NCBI RefSeq assembly: GCF_020860705.1 | Contig: NZ_JAJBTT010000029.1 | Span: 60,460-124,459 of the forward strand | Reading direction: 5' to 3' | DNA length: 64,000 nucleotides | Source of the DNA: Akkermansia sp. | GTDB lineage: Bacteria; Verrucomicrobiota; Verrucomicrobiia; Verrucomicrobiales; Akkermansiaceae | Part shown: one piece after another, positions 50,165 to 58,994 of the stretch | Numbering within the stretch: position 1 is the first letter of the stretch | Layout: every line of letters begins with the position of its first letter | Position numbers and translations under genes: made by a program | The notes under the pieces: model-generated | What the model saw: the letters and a program-made list of their open reading frames with translations, nothing else | Database searches by the model: none | What the model was told of the DNA's origin: nothing

Positions 50165-51547
50165 TCAGGCTTTCAGGGCTTCCAGCAGTTTGGCGTGAAT
50201 ACCTTCAAAACCGCCGTTGCTCATTACCAGAATAACGTCTCCCTCCTGCGCTTTCTTACAGACGGCGGAGACGATTTCCTGGGCATGGCCCCCGATCAGG
50301 GCATCCTTGCCCAGGGCGGAAAGATCATTGGAAAGTTTGGTCAGGTCCAGGCGTTCTTCCAGGGCCACCTTGTCCGGGTGGTCCACGGCGGCTACCACGG
50401 GGAAATCCGCCGTAGCGAGGGACAGGGCCAGTTCATTCTGGAAAATGTTTCTGCGCGTGGTATTGGAGCGCGGTTCAAAAATGGCCCAGATGCGTGATCC
50501 GGGATAGCGCTGGCGCAGGCCCAGGATGGACTGCTTGATGGCCGTGGGGTGGTGGGCGAAGTCATCCACCACGGAGATGCCGTTGACCACGCCTTTGACT
50601 TCCTGGCGGCGCGCCACGCCTTCAAAGCGTGCCATGGAATCCGCCAGCTGCTTGACGTTCAGCCCTGCAAACTGGGCGGCGGCAATGGCCATGGCGGCAT
50701 TGCGGATATTGAATTCCCCGATCATCGGAACATAGTAACGGGTGCCTTCCAGCGTGAAACTGCTGCCGTCCGTGGAGGTCTCCACATCCAGAATGCGGAT
50801 GTTGGAAGAGTCGGCAAAGCCCAGCGTCTTGACAGGGCAGGGAGCTCCCTTGACGACGTCCAGGCAGTTGGGATCGTCTGCATTGACCAGCGCCAGGCCG
50901 TTGCGGGGGATGATCGCGGTCAGGCGGCGGAAGCTCAGCTTGATTTCCTCCAGGGAATTATAAATGTCCGCATGGTCAAACTCAATGTTGTTGATGACCA
51001 CCAGTTCCGGCAGGTAGTGCAGGAATTTGGACCGTTTGTCGAAAAAGGCCGTGTCGTACTCGTCCCCTTCCAGCACGGAGAAGTCGGAATCCGTAAAACG
51101 GCCGCCGCGGCCCAGGTTGCGGGCAATGCCGCCGATCATGAAGCTGGGGTTAAGCCCGGAGTCCTCCATCAGCCACGCCAGCATGGACGTGGTGGTAGTT
51201 TTGCCGTGGGTGCCGGTCACCACGTAGTTGCGCTTGCCGCGCAGGAAATATTCTTTCATCGTCTCCGGCAGGGAGAGATAGCGCAGGCGGCGCTGGAGCA
51301 CGGCTTCCACCTCCTCATTGCCGCGGCTCATGGCATTGCCGATGACGATGACGTCGGCGTCCTTCGGGATGTTGGAGGCCTTGTAGCCTTCAAACAGGGT
51401 AATGCCCTCTTCCTCCAGGAAGGTGGACATGGGGGGATAAACGTTGGCGTCAGAGCCGGTGACGGTGAAGCCGCGGCGCGCCATGGCGGCGGCGACGGCC
51501 CCCATGGCGGTTCCGCAGATGCCGAGGAAATGAAAATGGTTGTTCAT
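50165..51547 (-). CDS. mpl: UDP-N-acetylmuramate:L-Ala-gamma-D-Glu-meso-DAP ligase
   Basis: Mpl attaches recycled murein tripeptide to UDP-MurNAc. The 460-residue Mur ligase has FLGICGTAMGAVAAAMARRG (N-terminal fold) and the ATP loop VVTGTHGKTTTTSMLAWL. EGDEYDTAFFDKRSKFLHYLPELVVINNIEFDHADIY is typical of Mpl rather than MurC, and the later VVDDFAHHPTAIK fits too. Its presence means the cell recycles cell-wall peptides. It lies between the HAD phosphatase and the OmpA-like gene in one run. Confidence 0.93.
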   Translation of the reverse strand: MNNHFHFLGICGTAMGAVAAAMARRGFTVTGSDANVYPPMSTFLEEEGITLFEGYKASNIPKDADVIVIGNAMSRGNEEVEAVLQRRLRYLSLPETMKEYFLRGKRNYVVTGTHGKTTTTSMLAWLMEDSGLNPSFMIGGIARNLGRGGRFTDSDFSVLEGDEYDTAFFDKRSKFLHYLPELVVINNIEFDHADIYNSLEEIKLSFRRLTAIIPRNGLALVNADDPNCLDVVKGAPCPVKTLGFADSSNIRILDVETSTDGSSFTLEGTRYYVPMIGEFNIRNAAMAIAAAQFAGLNVKQLADSMARFEGVARRQEVKGVVNGISVVDDFAHHPTAIKQSILGLRQRYPGSRIWAIFEPRSNTTRRNIFQNELALSLATADFPVVAAVDHPDKVALEERLDLTKLSNDLSALGKDALIGGHAQEIVSAVCKKAQEGDVILVMSNGGFEGIHAKLLEALKA

Positions 51548-51571
51548 GACGGAAGGAGGGATGGAGCGGGT

Positions 51572-52456
51572 TTATTTGGAAAAGGAGGGAGCTGCGGCGC
51601 AGGAATCCGCCAGGGCCCGGTCCCTGCGGCGCACGATGCCGTTGGCGATGTCCGTGACCATGCCGGACAGCACGCGGGTAAGATGGCTTCCGGGCGTATA
51701 ATCCGCAGGGGCGATGAAGTTCACGCGGTCGGAGCTGGAGGCCAGGTTGTAGCACTTGCGGAAGCTGCGGCCCGTTTCGTCATCCGGATTATACACGGCC
51801 ACGGCGTGGCCGCCGTTCCTGCGCATGACGGTGAAGCAGGGGACGTCCGTGGGGCCGTCTCCGATGTAAATCATGTTGGCGAAGGGGATGGGGCGCATGT
51901 CTTCCGGCATGTGGTCGTTCACGTCCTGGTCGTAATCCAGCATCCCCTTGTTGATGCGGAAGAGGTACTGGGTCTTGGTGGTATGGGAGATGACCCTCTT
52001 GGGAAAGTTGATATGGCCGTTCTCCTCACTGAACTCGCACCCGAACACGGCCTTGAAATAGGGGCGCAGGCCGGAGCCGTCAATCAGGGCTTTCAAGCCG
52101 GAGGAGATGATATAGTATTCAATGTTGATGCCCAGATCCGTATGAAGGGAGGAGAGCGTCATGGACGGAAAGGCGTCAAAGAACTCCGGAAGGCCGGGGT
52201 AAAAGGTAAGGTGTTTCCCCAGCTGGGTGAGCCGGGCGTTGCTGACGCGGTCCAGGGAGAGGGCGTCCAGCAGGCTTTTCATGTAAATCAGCTCTCCGTC
52301 CCAGCCTTCCCGTTCTCCGGTGGCGTTGCACTTGTCCCAGAATTCCTGCGGGGAGATGCCGAATTCCGGAAAAATGGCCTGGTCCTGCATGTAGAAGGGG
52401 CTGAGGGTCTGGTCATAGTCGAAAACAAGGGCGATCGTATTTTGGGGAGAGGACAT
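51572..52456 (-). CDS. HAD-superfamily phosphatase
   Basis: This 294-residue cytoplasmic hydrolase begins with the HAD motif [13 protein letters not shown] (DYDQT in place of DxDGT). A motif II-like IIS follows in [13 protein letters not shown], and motif IV is [13 protein letters not shown] near residue 200. The cap domain between is helical. The fold resembles phosphoserine-phosphatase-like members; the substrate is not known. It is placed between lptB and mpl on the same strand, so a role in envelope precursor metabolism is possible but only by position. Confidence 0.85.
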   Translation of the reverse strand: MSSPQNTIALVFDYDQTLSPFYMQDQAIFPEFGISPQEFWDKCNATGEREGWDGELIYMKSLLDALSLDRVSNARLTQLGKHLTFYPGLPEFFDAFPSMTLSSLHTDLGINIEYYIISSGLKALIDGSGLRPYFKAVFGCEFSEENGHINFPKRVISHTTKTQYLFRINKGMLDYDQDVNDHMPEDMRPIPFANMIYIGDGPTDVPCFTVMRRNGGHAVAVYNPDDETGRSFRKCYNLASSSDRVNFIAPADYTPGSHLTRVLSGMVTDIANGIVRRRDRALADSCAAAPSFSK

Positions 52457-52475
52457 GGAACTGGCGGAAGATGGG

Positions 52476-53222
52476 TTACATGCGGAACTGGTCGCCCAGA
52501 TACTGCTTGCGGGCGATGGGGTCGTTGGCGATTTCCTCGGAAGAGCCGTGCTTGATCACTTTCCCTTCAAACAGGATGTAGGCGCGGTCCACGATGTGCA
52601 GGGTTTCCCGCACGTTATGGTCCGTAATCAGGATGGAAAGGCCATCCGTGTCACGCAGCTCCATGACGATCTTTTGAATGTCGGAAACGGCGATGGGGTC
52701 CACGCCGCTGAATGGTTCGTCCAGCATCAGCAATTTCGGGTTGGTGGCCAGGGCGCGCGCGATGGTCAGGCGCCTTTTTTCACCGCCGGACAGCTGAATG
52801 GCCATGGAACGGCGCAGCTTCGTAATGCCGAAGCGGTCCATCAGCTCCACGGCGCGGTCTTTCTGCTGGCGGGAGGTCATGTCCTTGCGCGTCTGGAGAA
52901 TGGCCAGGAGGTTGTCTTCCACGGAAAGCTTGCGGAAGATGGATTCTTCCTGGGGCAGGTAGCCCATGCCGCGCCTGGCGCGCAGGTTCATCGGCAGTTC
53001 CGTGATGTTCTCATCCGCAAAAATGACGCGGCCCTCGTCCGGGCGCACCAGTCCCGCCACCATGTAAAAGGAAGTGGTTTTTCCCGCGCCGTTCGGTCCC
53101 AGCAGGCCCACGATTTCCCCGTGGCCCACCGTCAGGCTGACCTGGTCCACGACTGTCCGCGTCTTATAGGTTTTGCAGATGCCTTCGGCATTCAGCAAAT
53201 AGGAAGATTGGGAGGAACTCAC
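52476..53222 (-). CDS. lptB: LPS export ABC transporter ATPase LptB
   Basis: LptB is the cytoplasmic ATPase that drives LPS extraction by the LptB2FG complex. The 248 residues contain Walker [14 protein letters not shown], signature [15 protein letters not shown], Walker [14 protein letters not shown] and the switch His in [10 protein letters not shown]. The N-terminus begins with a GTG whose G overlaps the lptA stop (GTGA), so translation is probably coupled. lptF/lptG are not in this window. Confidence 0.95.
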   Translation of the reverse strand: MSSSQSSYLLNAEGICKTYKTRTVVDQVSLTVGHGEIVGLLGPNGAGKTTSFYMVAGLVRPDEGRVIFADENITELPMNLRARRGMGYLPQEESIFRKLSVEDNLLAILQTRKDMTSRQQKDRAVELMDRFGITKLRRSMAIQLSGGEKRRLTIARALATNPKLLMLDEPFSGVDPIAVSDIQKIVMELRDTDGLSILITDHNVRETLHIVDRAYILFEGKVIKHGSSEEIANDPIARKQYLGDQFRM

Positions 53223-54202
53223 GGTTTGCGGTTGGTTTTCTGTTTTTCCCGGTCGGAAAGCTTTTTATCTACGTGGCGGAACGTGGTTTTGGTTCCACGG
53301 CTTCCGTACATGCTTCCGTTCGCGTACACGCGGATGAAGGCGTCCTTATTCGGATTCTCCACGATGGCGTCCGGAGTGGTAATGACCGGGGACCCTGTCA
53401 GGATGATTTCCCCGGTTTTGGCGTTGTAGGTGATCTTTTCCGCCCTGGCGGTGCTGGTTTCCCCGTCCTTGTTGGTGTAACGGGCTCTCACATTGCCGGA
53501 GGCCGCGACCGTTTTAATGGAATTGTAGTCAAAATTGCCGCCGTTGGGGAGAGTCACCTGGGGCTTGCTGTCTTCTTGATCCTTTCCCTTTTCCTTCTCT
53601 TTCTCCCGCTTGAGTTCGGAAGGTTTTTTGTCTCCCGGCTTCTTTGGAACGAACTCCGCGTAAATCTTCACGTGGTCCGTACAGTCCATGGAAAGGTTGG
53701 GGTTGCGCACCCGTACGTTTTTCATGAAGACCAGCACGCCTTCTTCCATGTCAAAGTACAGGTCCCCGTCACAATCTATGGAATACAGGTCGTTTGCGGA
53801 ATTCGTGCGCATGAAATTTTCTTTCGGATCAGGCTCTGCGGGCGCGGCGGCTTCCGTATCCGTGGCGGCGGCATTGGTATTGCCCGTGACGTTGTGTTGC
53901 TGGCGGAAATTCTGAATCTGCCCGTCAACGGCCTTTTCCTGCGCGCTGTAGGTGTTGATCGCTTTTTCCCCGTCTTCCTTCAGGTTTCCCGTTGGAACGG
54001 GGGCCAGTGCCTTTTCCCTCCGGGCGGTTTCTTCCTCCGTCATGGGGCGCACGATCTGGGCAGGGGGCGTCAGGGGCGGTTCCAGGCGGGGATCCAGTTC
54101 CTTCGGCAGGGGCTGGACGATATGGGCGGGTACGCCGTCAGTCGCCCCGCAGGCGAAGCCCCCGGTCAGGGCGAACAGCAGCAGTGAGGAAATTTTCTTC
54201 AT
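53219..54202 (-). CDS. lptA: LPS transport periplasmic protein LptA (OstA-like)
   Basis: This 327-residue periplasmic protein has a signal peptide (MKKISSLLLFALTGGFACG). It carries an OstA/LptA jellyroll segment (about 135-300: DGDLYFDMEEGVLVFMKNVRVRNPNLSMDCTDHVKIYAEF, then TARAEKITYNAKTGEIILTGSPVI). The fold forms the periplasmic LPS bridge. An unusual Pro/Ala/Lys-rich insert (about 30-130) and a lysine-rich segment (KREKEKEKGKDQEDSK) make it longer than E. coli LptA (about 185). The start is the ATG at 54202; an earlier TTG (54211) is unlikely. The stop overlaps the lptB start. Confidence 0.85.
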   Translation of the reverse strand: MKKISSLLLFALTGGFACGATDGVPAHIVQPLPKELDPRLEPPLTPPAQIVRPMTEEETARREKALAPVPTGNLKEDGEKAINTYSAQEKAVDGQIQNFRQQHNVTGNTNAAATDTEAAAPAEPDPKENFMRTNSANDLYSIDCDGDLYFDMEEGVLVFMKNVRVRNPNLSMDCTDHVKIYAEFVPKKPGDKKPSELKREKEKEKGKDQEDSKPQVTLPNGGNFDYNSIKTVAASGNVRARYTNKDGETSTARAEKITYNAKTGEIILTGSPVITTPDAIVENPNKDAFIRVYANGSMYGSRGTKTTFRHVDKKLSDREKQKTNRKP

Positions 54203-54214
54203 AAAAAGCAATGG

Positions 54215-54694
54215 TTACTTGTTGCGTTGATCCATGCGGATGGTGGTTTTAACGGGGCCAAGGATGATGCCCCTCTTGATATTGGTATCCAGGTAAAGAC
54301 CGGTTCCCTTCGCGGAAAGATTCTCTTCCTTGAGGGTGCTTTCCGTATGGGAGACGGCCAGTTTTTTGTCCAGAAAGTAGGAGGCGGCCCTGGTGGAAAG
54401 ATGGGAGGTCCGGGCATCCTTTCCGTACAGGTAGACATTCAGGATGCTGGCGGCAATTTCCTGCGGGGCGGCCACCGTCACGCTTGAGGCGGTCAGCAGC
54501 ATGGAAAGGCGCGGCCCTTCGTACCGTGACAGGCTGACCTTGGGGAGTACCTTGCCCACGGGCAGAAGTTCCAGCATGGGAAATTTCTTGTCCACTCCGG
54601 CAAAAGGCGTGGCTGTGGGCAGGCTGGTATCCGCCTGCGCCGCCGTGCCGTACGCGGCCGTCGCCAGAATGCATATGAACAAGAATTTCATCAT
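54215..54694 (-). CDS. LptC-like small exported protein
   Basis: This 159-residue protein has a signal peptide (MKFLFICILATAAYGTAAQA) and one domain. Its tail, ENLSAKGTGLYLDTNIKRGIILGPVKTTI, resembles the final strands of LptC/LptA proteins, where a G-x-G-x-x-x-D pattern precedes a last strand. The family match is weak, but the position between kdsA and lptA, where lptC normally lies, supports an LptC-equivalent role. The start overlaps the kdsA stop (ATGA). Confidence 0.6.
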   Translation of the reverse strand: MMKFLFICILATAAYGTAAQADTSLPTATPFAGVDKKFPMLELLPVGKVLPKVSLSRYEGPRLSMLLTASSVTVAAPQEIAASILNVYLYGKDARTSHLSTRAASYFLDKKLAVSHTESTLKEENLSAKGTGLYLDTNIKRGIILGPVKTTIRMDQRNK

Positions 54695-55506
54695 GGATGA
54701 ATCGCCTGGTGGATGGCTTGAAGACGCTTCAGCACGCCTTCCAGCAGATGGAGGGGAATTTGGTTGGGACCGTCGGAAAGCGCCTTGGAGGGATCCTTGT
54801 GCACTTCCATGAACACGCCGTCAATGCTGCCCGTCGCCATGGCGGCGGACGCCAGCACGGGGGCCAGTTCGCTGTCTCCGCCCGTTGTGCCGCCCAGGCC
54901 TCCGGGCCTCTGGACCGCGTGGGTGGCGTCAAATACGACGGAAAAGCCTTCCTGCTTCATCCAGTACAGGGAGCGCATGTCCACCACCAGATTATTATAG
55001 CCGAAGGAGGTTCCGCGTTCGCACATCATGAAATCGTCACAGCCGAAGGCGCGCATCTTTTCCCCGATGTTCACGGTATCCCACGGAGCCAGGAACTGGC
55101 CTTTCTTGATATTCACGGGGCGGCCGCTCTTGGCGCAGGCTTCCAGAAGGTCCGTCTGGCGGCACAGAAAGGCGGGGATTTGGAGCAGGTCCACATATTC
55201 GGCGGCGATTTCCGCTTCCTGGGCGGTATGCACGTCCGTGACCACGGGCAATTTCAGCTCCTTCCCGATTTCCGACAGGATGCGGCAGCCTTCCCGGACG
55301 CCCGGGCCCCGGAAGGAAGTGACGGACGTTCGGTTCGCCTTGTCGTAGGAGGCTTTGAAGATCAGGGGTATATCCAGGTTTTCCGCGATGGATTTAATGG
55401 AGCGAGCCATTTCCCAGACGAAGGATTCGCATTCCAGAGAGCAGGGGCCCAGGAGGTAGAACGGCCGCGGGCCGCCGATTTCAACGGATTGAATAAAAAA
55501 CGACAT
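54691..55506 (-). CDS. kdsA: 3-deoxy-8-phosphooctulonate synthase
   Basis: KdsA condenses arabinose 5-phosphate with phosphoenolpyruvate to Kdo 8-phosphate, the core sugar of LPS. The 271-residue TIM barrel shows FYLLGPCSLE, FKASYDKANRTSVTSFRGPG, VVTDVHTAQEAEIA, IPAFLCRQTDLL and VNIKKGQFLAPWD. It also has FDATHAVQRPGGLGGTTGG and FMEVHKDPSKALSDG. All key residues expected for the family are present. It leads the lpt block. Confidence 0.96.
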   Translation of the reverse strand: MSFFIQSVEIGGPRPFYLLGPCSLECESFVWEMARSIKSIAENLDIPLIFKASYDKANRTSVTSFRGPGVREGCRILSEIGKELKLPVVTDVHTAQEAEIAAEYVDLLQIPAFLCRQTDLLEACAKSGRPVNIKKGQFLAPWDTVNIGEKMRAFGCDDFMMCERGTSFGYNNLVVDMRSLYWMKQEGFSVVFDATHAVQRPGGLGGTTGGDSELAPVLASAAMATGSIDGVFMEVHKDPSKALSDGPNQIPLHLLEGVLKRLQAIHQAIHP

Positions 55507-55827
55507 AAAACAAAACCTGTATGTCCTTGTATCATGACGGTTTCAAGTCCTCCGGTCAAGCCGCTATCCTGCCTCCGCAGGGAGATTCGAAGGGAAGGTT
55601 TCATTTTTCTACAAGAAGATGTTTGCGTGGTTAATGAAGGATTAAATGTCAGTGTGATGAACGAATTTTTCATCTACGGCGGGGGCGTCTGGAGAACATG
55701 GACGAGAAAGGTTGTTATGGGATTGCCGCCATCCGGCATTTCTGTTACAAACGGCAATCATGCGCATCCCGCATGGATGAATGACGGGATGAGCTGAACA
55801 CCGCTTCCCTCCCGTGGTCTCATTGAC
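55507..55827. other. Divergent gap between kdsA and the CbiX-like gene
   Basis: About 320 bases. The plus-strand open frame through this gap has no family features, and no repeat or RNA motif is seen. A weak TTGAAA-17-CATACA upstream of kdsA may be its promoter. Confidence 0.35.
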
Positions 55828-56493
55828 ATGCCCAGAAAGATTTACAAATTATGCGTTTCCTATGATGAAGCAGGAGCGGATGTCCGGGGACAGGTGGCGG
55901 AAAGGGTTCAAGGGATAAGCGACCGTGTCTGGCAGGCGTCTTTCCGTAGGATGGAGGCCGCCGAGTTGCCGCCGGCTGACGGCGTGGTCTGGGTTTATCC
56001 CGTCTTCATGCAGAGTGGCGTGACAGTAACGGAAACACTTCCGGAATTGTTGCGTTCCCTCTATGCGGAACGCGGGCAGGTTCCGGAATTTGTCTTTAAG
56101 CCCGTATGGGGAGCGGAGCGGGGTGCCGATTTGGGCACGGTGGAAGTTTTACGGAAGGAATTGGAAGGGAACGCCTCCCTGCTGCTGGTGGCCCACGGCG
56201 TGACCGGAAGGGAACTTCCGCCGGAACCCTCCCGGTATCTCCAGCGGTTGGGATTCATGCTTCCGGAAGGAATCGACATGGCGCTGGCTTATTTTGGCGC
56301 GTCTCCTTCCGTGGAAGAGGTTCTTCCTGCGTTGAAGGGAAGCAAGGTAGTGGTGCTTCCGTTCCTGATCGGGGAGGGAAAGCATATGCGGGAGGATATG
56401 CCAAGTCCGGAACTGGCTGCGCAATATGGGAAGACGCTGAGGGTTCTGCCGCCTTTTGGAGCCTTGTATTTACAGGCGGAACAGGAGTACTGA
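55828..56493 (+). CDS. CbiX-like chelatase-family protein
   Basis: This 221-residue cytoplasmic protein resembles CbiX/CbiK-type sirohydrochlorin (cobalto/ferro) chelatases. Both metal-binding His blocks are visible: SLLLVAHGVTGRELP and VVLPFLIGEGKHMREDMP. The first half is a diverged repeat of the fold (WVYPVFMQSGVTVTETLPELL). Such enzymes insert Co2+ or Fe2+ into sirohydrochlorin. No tetrapyrrole or cobalamin genes are near, so the actual substrate is unclear. Alone, divergent from kdsA. Confidence 0.7.
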   Translation: MPRKIYKLCVSYDEAGADVRGQVAERVQGISDRVWQASFRRMEAAELPPADGVVWVYPVFMQSGVTVTETLPELLRSLYAERGQVPEFVFKPVWGAERGADLGTVEVLRKELEGNASLLLVAHGVTGRELPPEPSRYLQRLGFMLPEGIDMALAYFGASPSVEEVLPALKGSKVVVLPFLIGEGKHMREDMPSPELAAQYGKTLRVLPPFGALYLQAEQEY

Positions 56494-56557
56494 AGGGCAA
56501 AAGCGGTCGAACCGCCGTGGGATAAAATGAGGAACAGGTGCGAGCTGCCGCCTGGCG

Positions 56558-57964
56558 TTACGCCGCCTGCCGGGCGGCTTCCGTTTCTTCCTCACAGCAT
56601 GGGGGAAAGGGCTGTTTCATGGAATGCCCCAGCTTTCTGCTGGTGAAGTAATAGGCGATGGCGAGCGGCACGCAGGAGCCGATCCACGCGGCGGGGCTGG
56701 CCATGCTGACCCCCTCAAAGCCCAGGTAACGGGCCAGGACGACGGCGGCCAGGGCGCGCATGCACAGTTCCATGACGCCCGCGAAGGTGGGCACGATGCT
56801 CTGGCCTAGCCCTTGCAGGGTGTAGCGGAAGACGAAGAGGAGAGCCAGCACCCAGTACATGGAGGCATTGATGTTCAGGTAGGTCTGGGCCAGGCTGACG
56901 ACTTCCTTTTCCCCTTCTCCCACGAACAGCCTGATCAGTTCAGGCCCCCAGGCAATATTGACGGCGGCCACCGCAATGCTGAATCCCACGGACATCAGGT
57001 TGCACTGGAGAACGCCCCGGCGGATGCGTTGCAGGTTCCTGGCTCCGTAGTTTTGGGCCACGTACGTAGCCATCGTGATGCCGAAGGACATCATGGGCAG
57101 CGTGGCGACCATGTCGATTTTCTGGGCTGCGCTGAAGGCGGCCACGGACTGCGCTCCCAGCCGGTTGAGGGCGAATTGCACCAGAATGGCCCCGATGGCG
57201 ATGATGGAAGCCTGGAACCCCATGGGGAGGGCCACGCGGATGTGCGCCCACAGGTAGCGGCGGCTCATGTTCCAGTCCGTTCTGGTCAGCCGGAGAATGG
57301 GAAATTTTTTAAAGACGTAAACGGTACAGCACAGGCCTGCCACCAGTTGGGAGGCCACGGTGGCGATGGCCGCTCCCGCCGGCCCCATGCCGAACCGGAG
57401 GATCAGCACCAGGTCCAGCGCAATGTTCAGCAGACAGGCCAAAACCAGGAAATACAGGGGCGTCCTGCTGTCCCCAAGGGCGCGGAGGACGTTGGAAAGG
57501 AGGTTGAACAGCATGGCCGCGCCGATGCCCCAGGAAATGACGATGATGTAGGAATGGGCCGCTTCCAGGATTTCCGGCGGCGTTTGCAGCAGTTCCAGCA
57601 CGGGCCGGGCAACGGCGACGCCGATGGCCGTCAGCAGGACGGTCATGACGGAGCTCAGGACGATGCAGACGGCAAAACTGCGCCTTACCGCCCGCCTGCG
57701 CCCTGCTCCAAAGCGCTGCGCCGTGATGATGGCCAGCCCCGCTGTGAATCCGATGACGAAGCCGAGGATGAAAAACATCAGCCCTCCCGTGCATCCCACG
57801 GCCGCCAGCGCCTCCACGCCCAGCGTGCGCCCCACGATCAGGGTGTCCGCCATGTTGTAAAACTGCTGGAACAAGTTGCCGATCAGCAGGGGAATGGTAA
57901 ACAGGAAAATCAATTTGGCGGGATTGCCGCTTGTCAGGGTCTTGGTCATCCGGAACGCCCGCAT
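56558..57964 (-). CDS. MATE-family multidrug/Na+ or H+ antiporter
   Basis: This polytopic inner-membrane transporter of the MATE (NorM/DinF) family has about 468 residues and 12 helices. Visible are the N-terminal GNLFQQFYNMADTLIVGRTLGVEALAAVG and the symmetrical later block GAQSVAAFSAAQKIDMVATLPMMSFG. It exports organic cations or drugs against Na+ or H+. The long open frame begins at 58255, but the ATG at 57964 has a clear GGAAGAGG ribosome site 7-8 bases upstream, a rare strong Shine-Dalgarno in this window. ATG 57949 is the other possibility. Confidence 0.93.
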   Translation of the reverse strand: MRAFRMTKTLTSGNPAKLIFLFTIPLLIGNLFQQFYNMADTLIVGRTLGVEALAAVGCTGGLMFFILGFVIGFTAGLAIITAQRFGAGRRRAVRRSFAVCIVLSSVMTVLLTAIGVAVARPVLELLQTPPEILEAAHSYIIVISWGIGAAMLFNLLSNVLRALGDSRTPLYFLVLACLLNIALDLVLILRFGMGPAGAAIATVASQLVAGLCCTVYVFKKFPILRLTRTDWNMSRRYLWAHIRVALPMGFQASIIAIGAILVQFALNRLGAQSVAAFSAAQKIDMVATLPMMSFGITMATYVAQNYGARNLQRIRRGVLQCNLMSVGFSIAVAAVNIAWGPELIRLFVGEGEKEVVSLAQTYLNINASMYWVLALLFVFRYTLQGLGQSIVPTFAGVMELCMRALAAVVLARYLGFEGVSMASPAAWIGSCVPLAIAYYFTSRKLGHSMKQPFPPCCEEETEAARQAA

Positions 57965-58122
57965 GGAACGCCTCTTCCATGTTTTTTCCAAGACTGTTTT
58001 GTGGCATGTTCCTGTTTTTTGTACGATAAGGGTTCGGGGAAAGATGGACGGCGCCGTAGAGAAGATCCGGCGGCAGCCCTCTCCGGATGACGGAACGGTT
58101 GCGTAAATCAATGATTTATGCT

Positions 58123-58151
58123 TTGACAAGAAGGGTGGTGAGAAGTATATT
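58123..58151 (+). promoter_or_regulatory. Strong sigma70 promoter of rpsB-tsf
   Basis: Exact TTGACA (58123-58128), a 17-base spacer and TATATT (58146-58151). This is the best promoter match in the window and suits a ribosomal protein gene. It predicts a leader of about 110 bases before the rpsB ATG. Confidence 0.85.
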
Positions 58152-58267
58152 ATTTGTCCCTCGCGTGATTCGGCGCAACCTAAACAATGGGGATCGGAGG
58201 GGTAGAAAGCGTCGAAGTCCCCAAAAACCGCTTTTCCTGCCGCAAGGAAAGCCACCTACATACATAT

Positions 58268-58963
58268 ATGATTAATGATCTGATTAACCAGATGGTTGAA
58301 GCCGGTGTTCATTTGGGCCACCAAACCCGCAAATGGCACCCCAGCATGAAGAAGTACCTTCTCAAGGACAAGGCCGGTATCCATATCATCAACCTTGAAG
58401 AAACGGAAAAATGCCTGGACAAGGCTTGCTCCTTCCTGGCCGATCTGGCACGCCGCAACAAGAAGATCCTCTTCGTCGGCTGCAAGCGCCAGGCCCAGGA
58501 AGCCGTCCGCGAAGCCGCGGAAGCCACTGGTCAGTACTACGTCAACCACCGCTGGCTGGGCGGCATGCTCACCAACATGAGCACGATCCGCAAGAGCATC
58601 GAACGCCTTTCCTACCTTGAAGGGATTGAAAAGACCCCGGAATTCAAGAGCATGTCCAAGAAGGAACTGGCCGCTCTGGACCGCGAACGCCAGAAGCTGG
58701 AACGCAACCTTCAGGGTATCCGCAACATGGGCGGCGCTCCGGACGCCATGGTGGCCATTGGCGCCGATCATGAAGACATCGCCATCCGCGAAGCCCACCG
58801 TCTGAACATCCCCGTCTGCGTCCTGGTTGACACCAACGCCGACCCGAAGGAAATCGATTTCCCGATTCCCGGCAACGACGACGCCGTCCGTTCCATCCGC
58901 CTGGTGCTTGACTGCATTGTCAAGGCCATCAACGAAGGCAAGGGCGCTTCCGCCGAAGCCTGA
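58268..58963 (+). CDS. rpsB: 30S ribosomal protein S2
   Basis: This 231-residue S2 is located on the 30S head-body side. The start ATG (MINDLINQMVEAGVHLGHQTRKWHP) is the family N-terminus, although the frame opens at 58187. HRWLGGMLTNMSTIRKSIERL, GIRNMGGAPDAMVAIG and VLVDTNADPKEIDFPIPGNDDAVRSIRL are all typical. No Shine-Dalgarno sequence precedes the ATG. tsf follows after 31 bases, the usual order; the leader RNA may be the target of S2 autoregulation. Confidence 0.97.
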   Translation: MINDLINQMVEAGVHLGHQTRKWHPSMKKYLLKDKAGIHIINLEETEKCLDKACSFLADLARRNKKILFVGCKRQAQEAVREAAEATGQYYVNHRWLGGMLTNMSTIRKSIERLSYLEGIEKTPEFKSMSKKELAALDRERQKLERNLQGIRNMGGAPDAMVAIGADHEDIAIREAHRLNIPVCVLVDTNADPKEIDFPIPGNDDAVRSIRLVLDCIVKAINEGKGASAEA

Positions 58964-58994
58964 ACCAACCCCATTTAGAAAGAATAGAAACACT

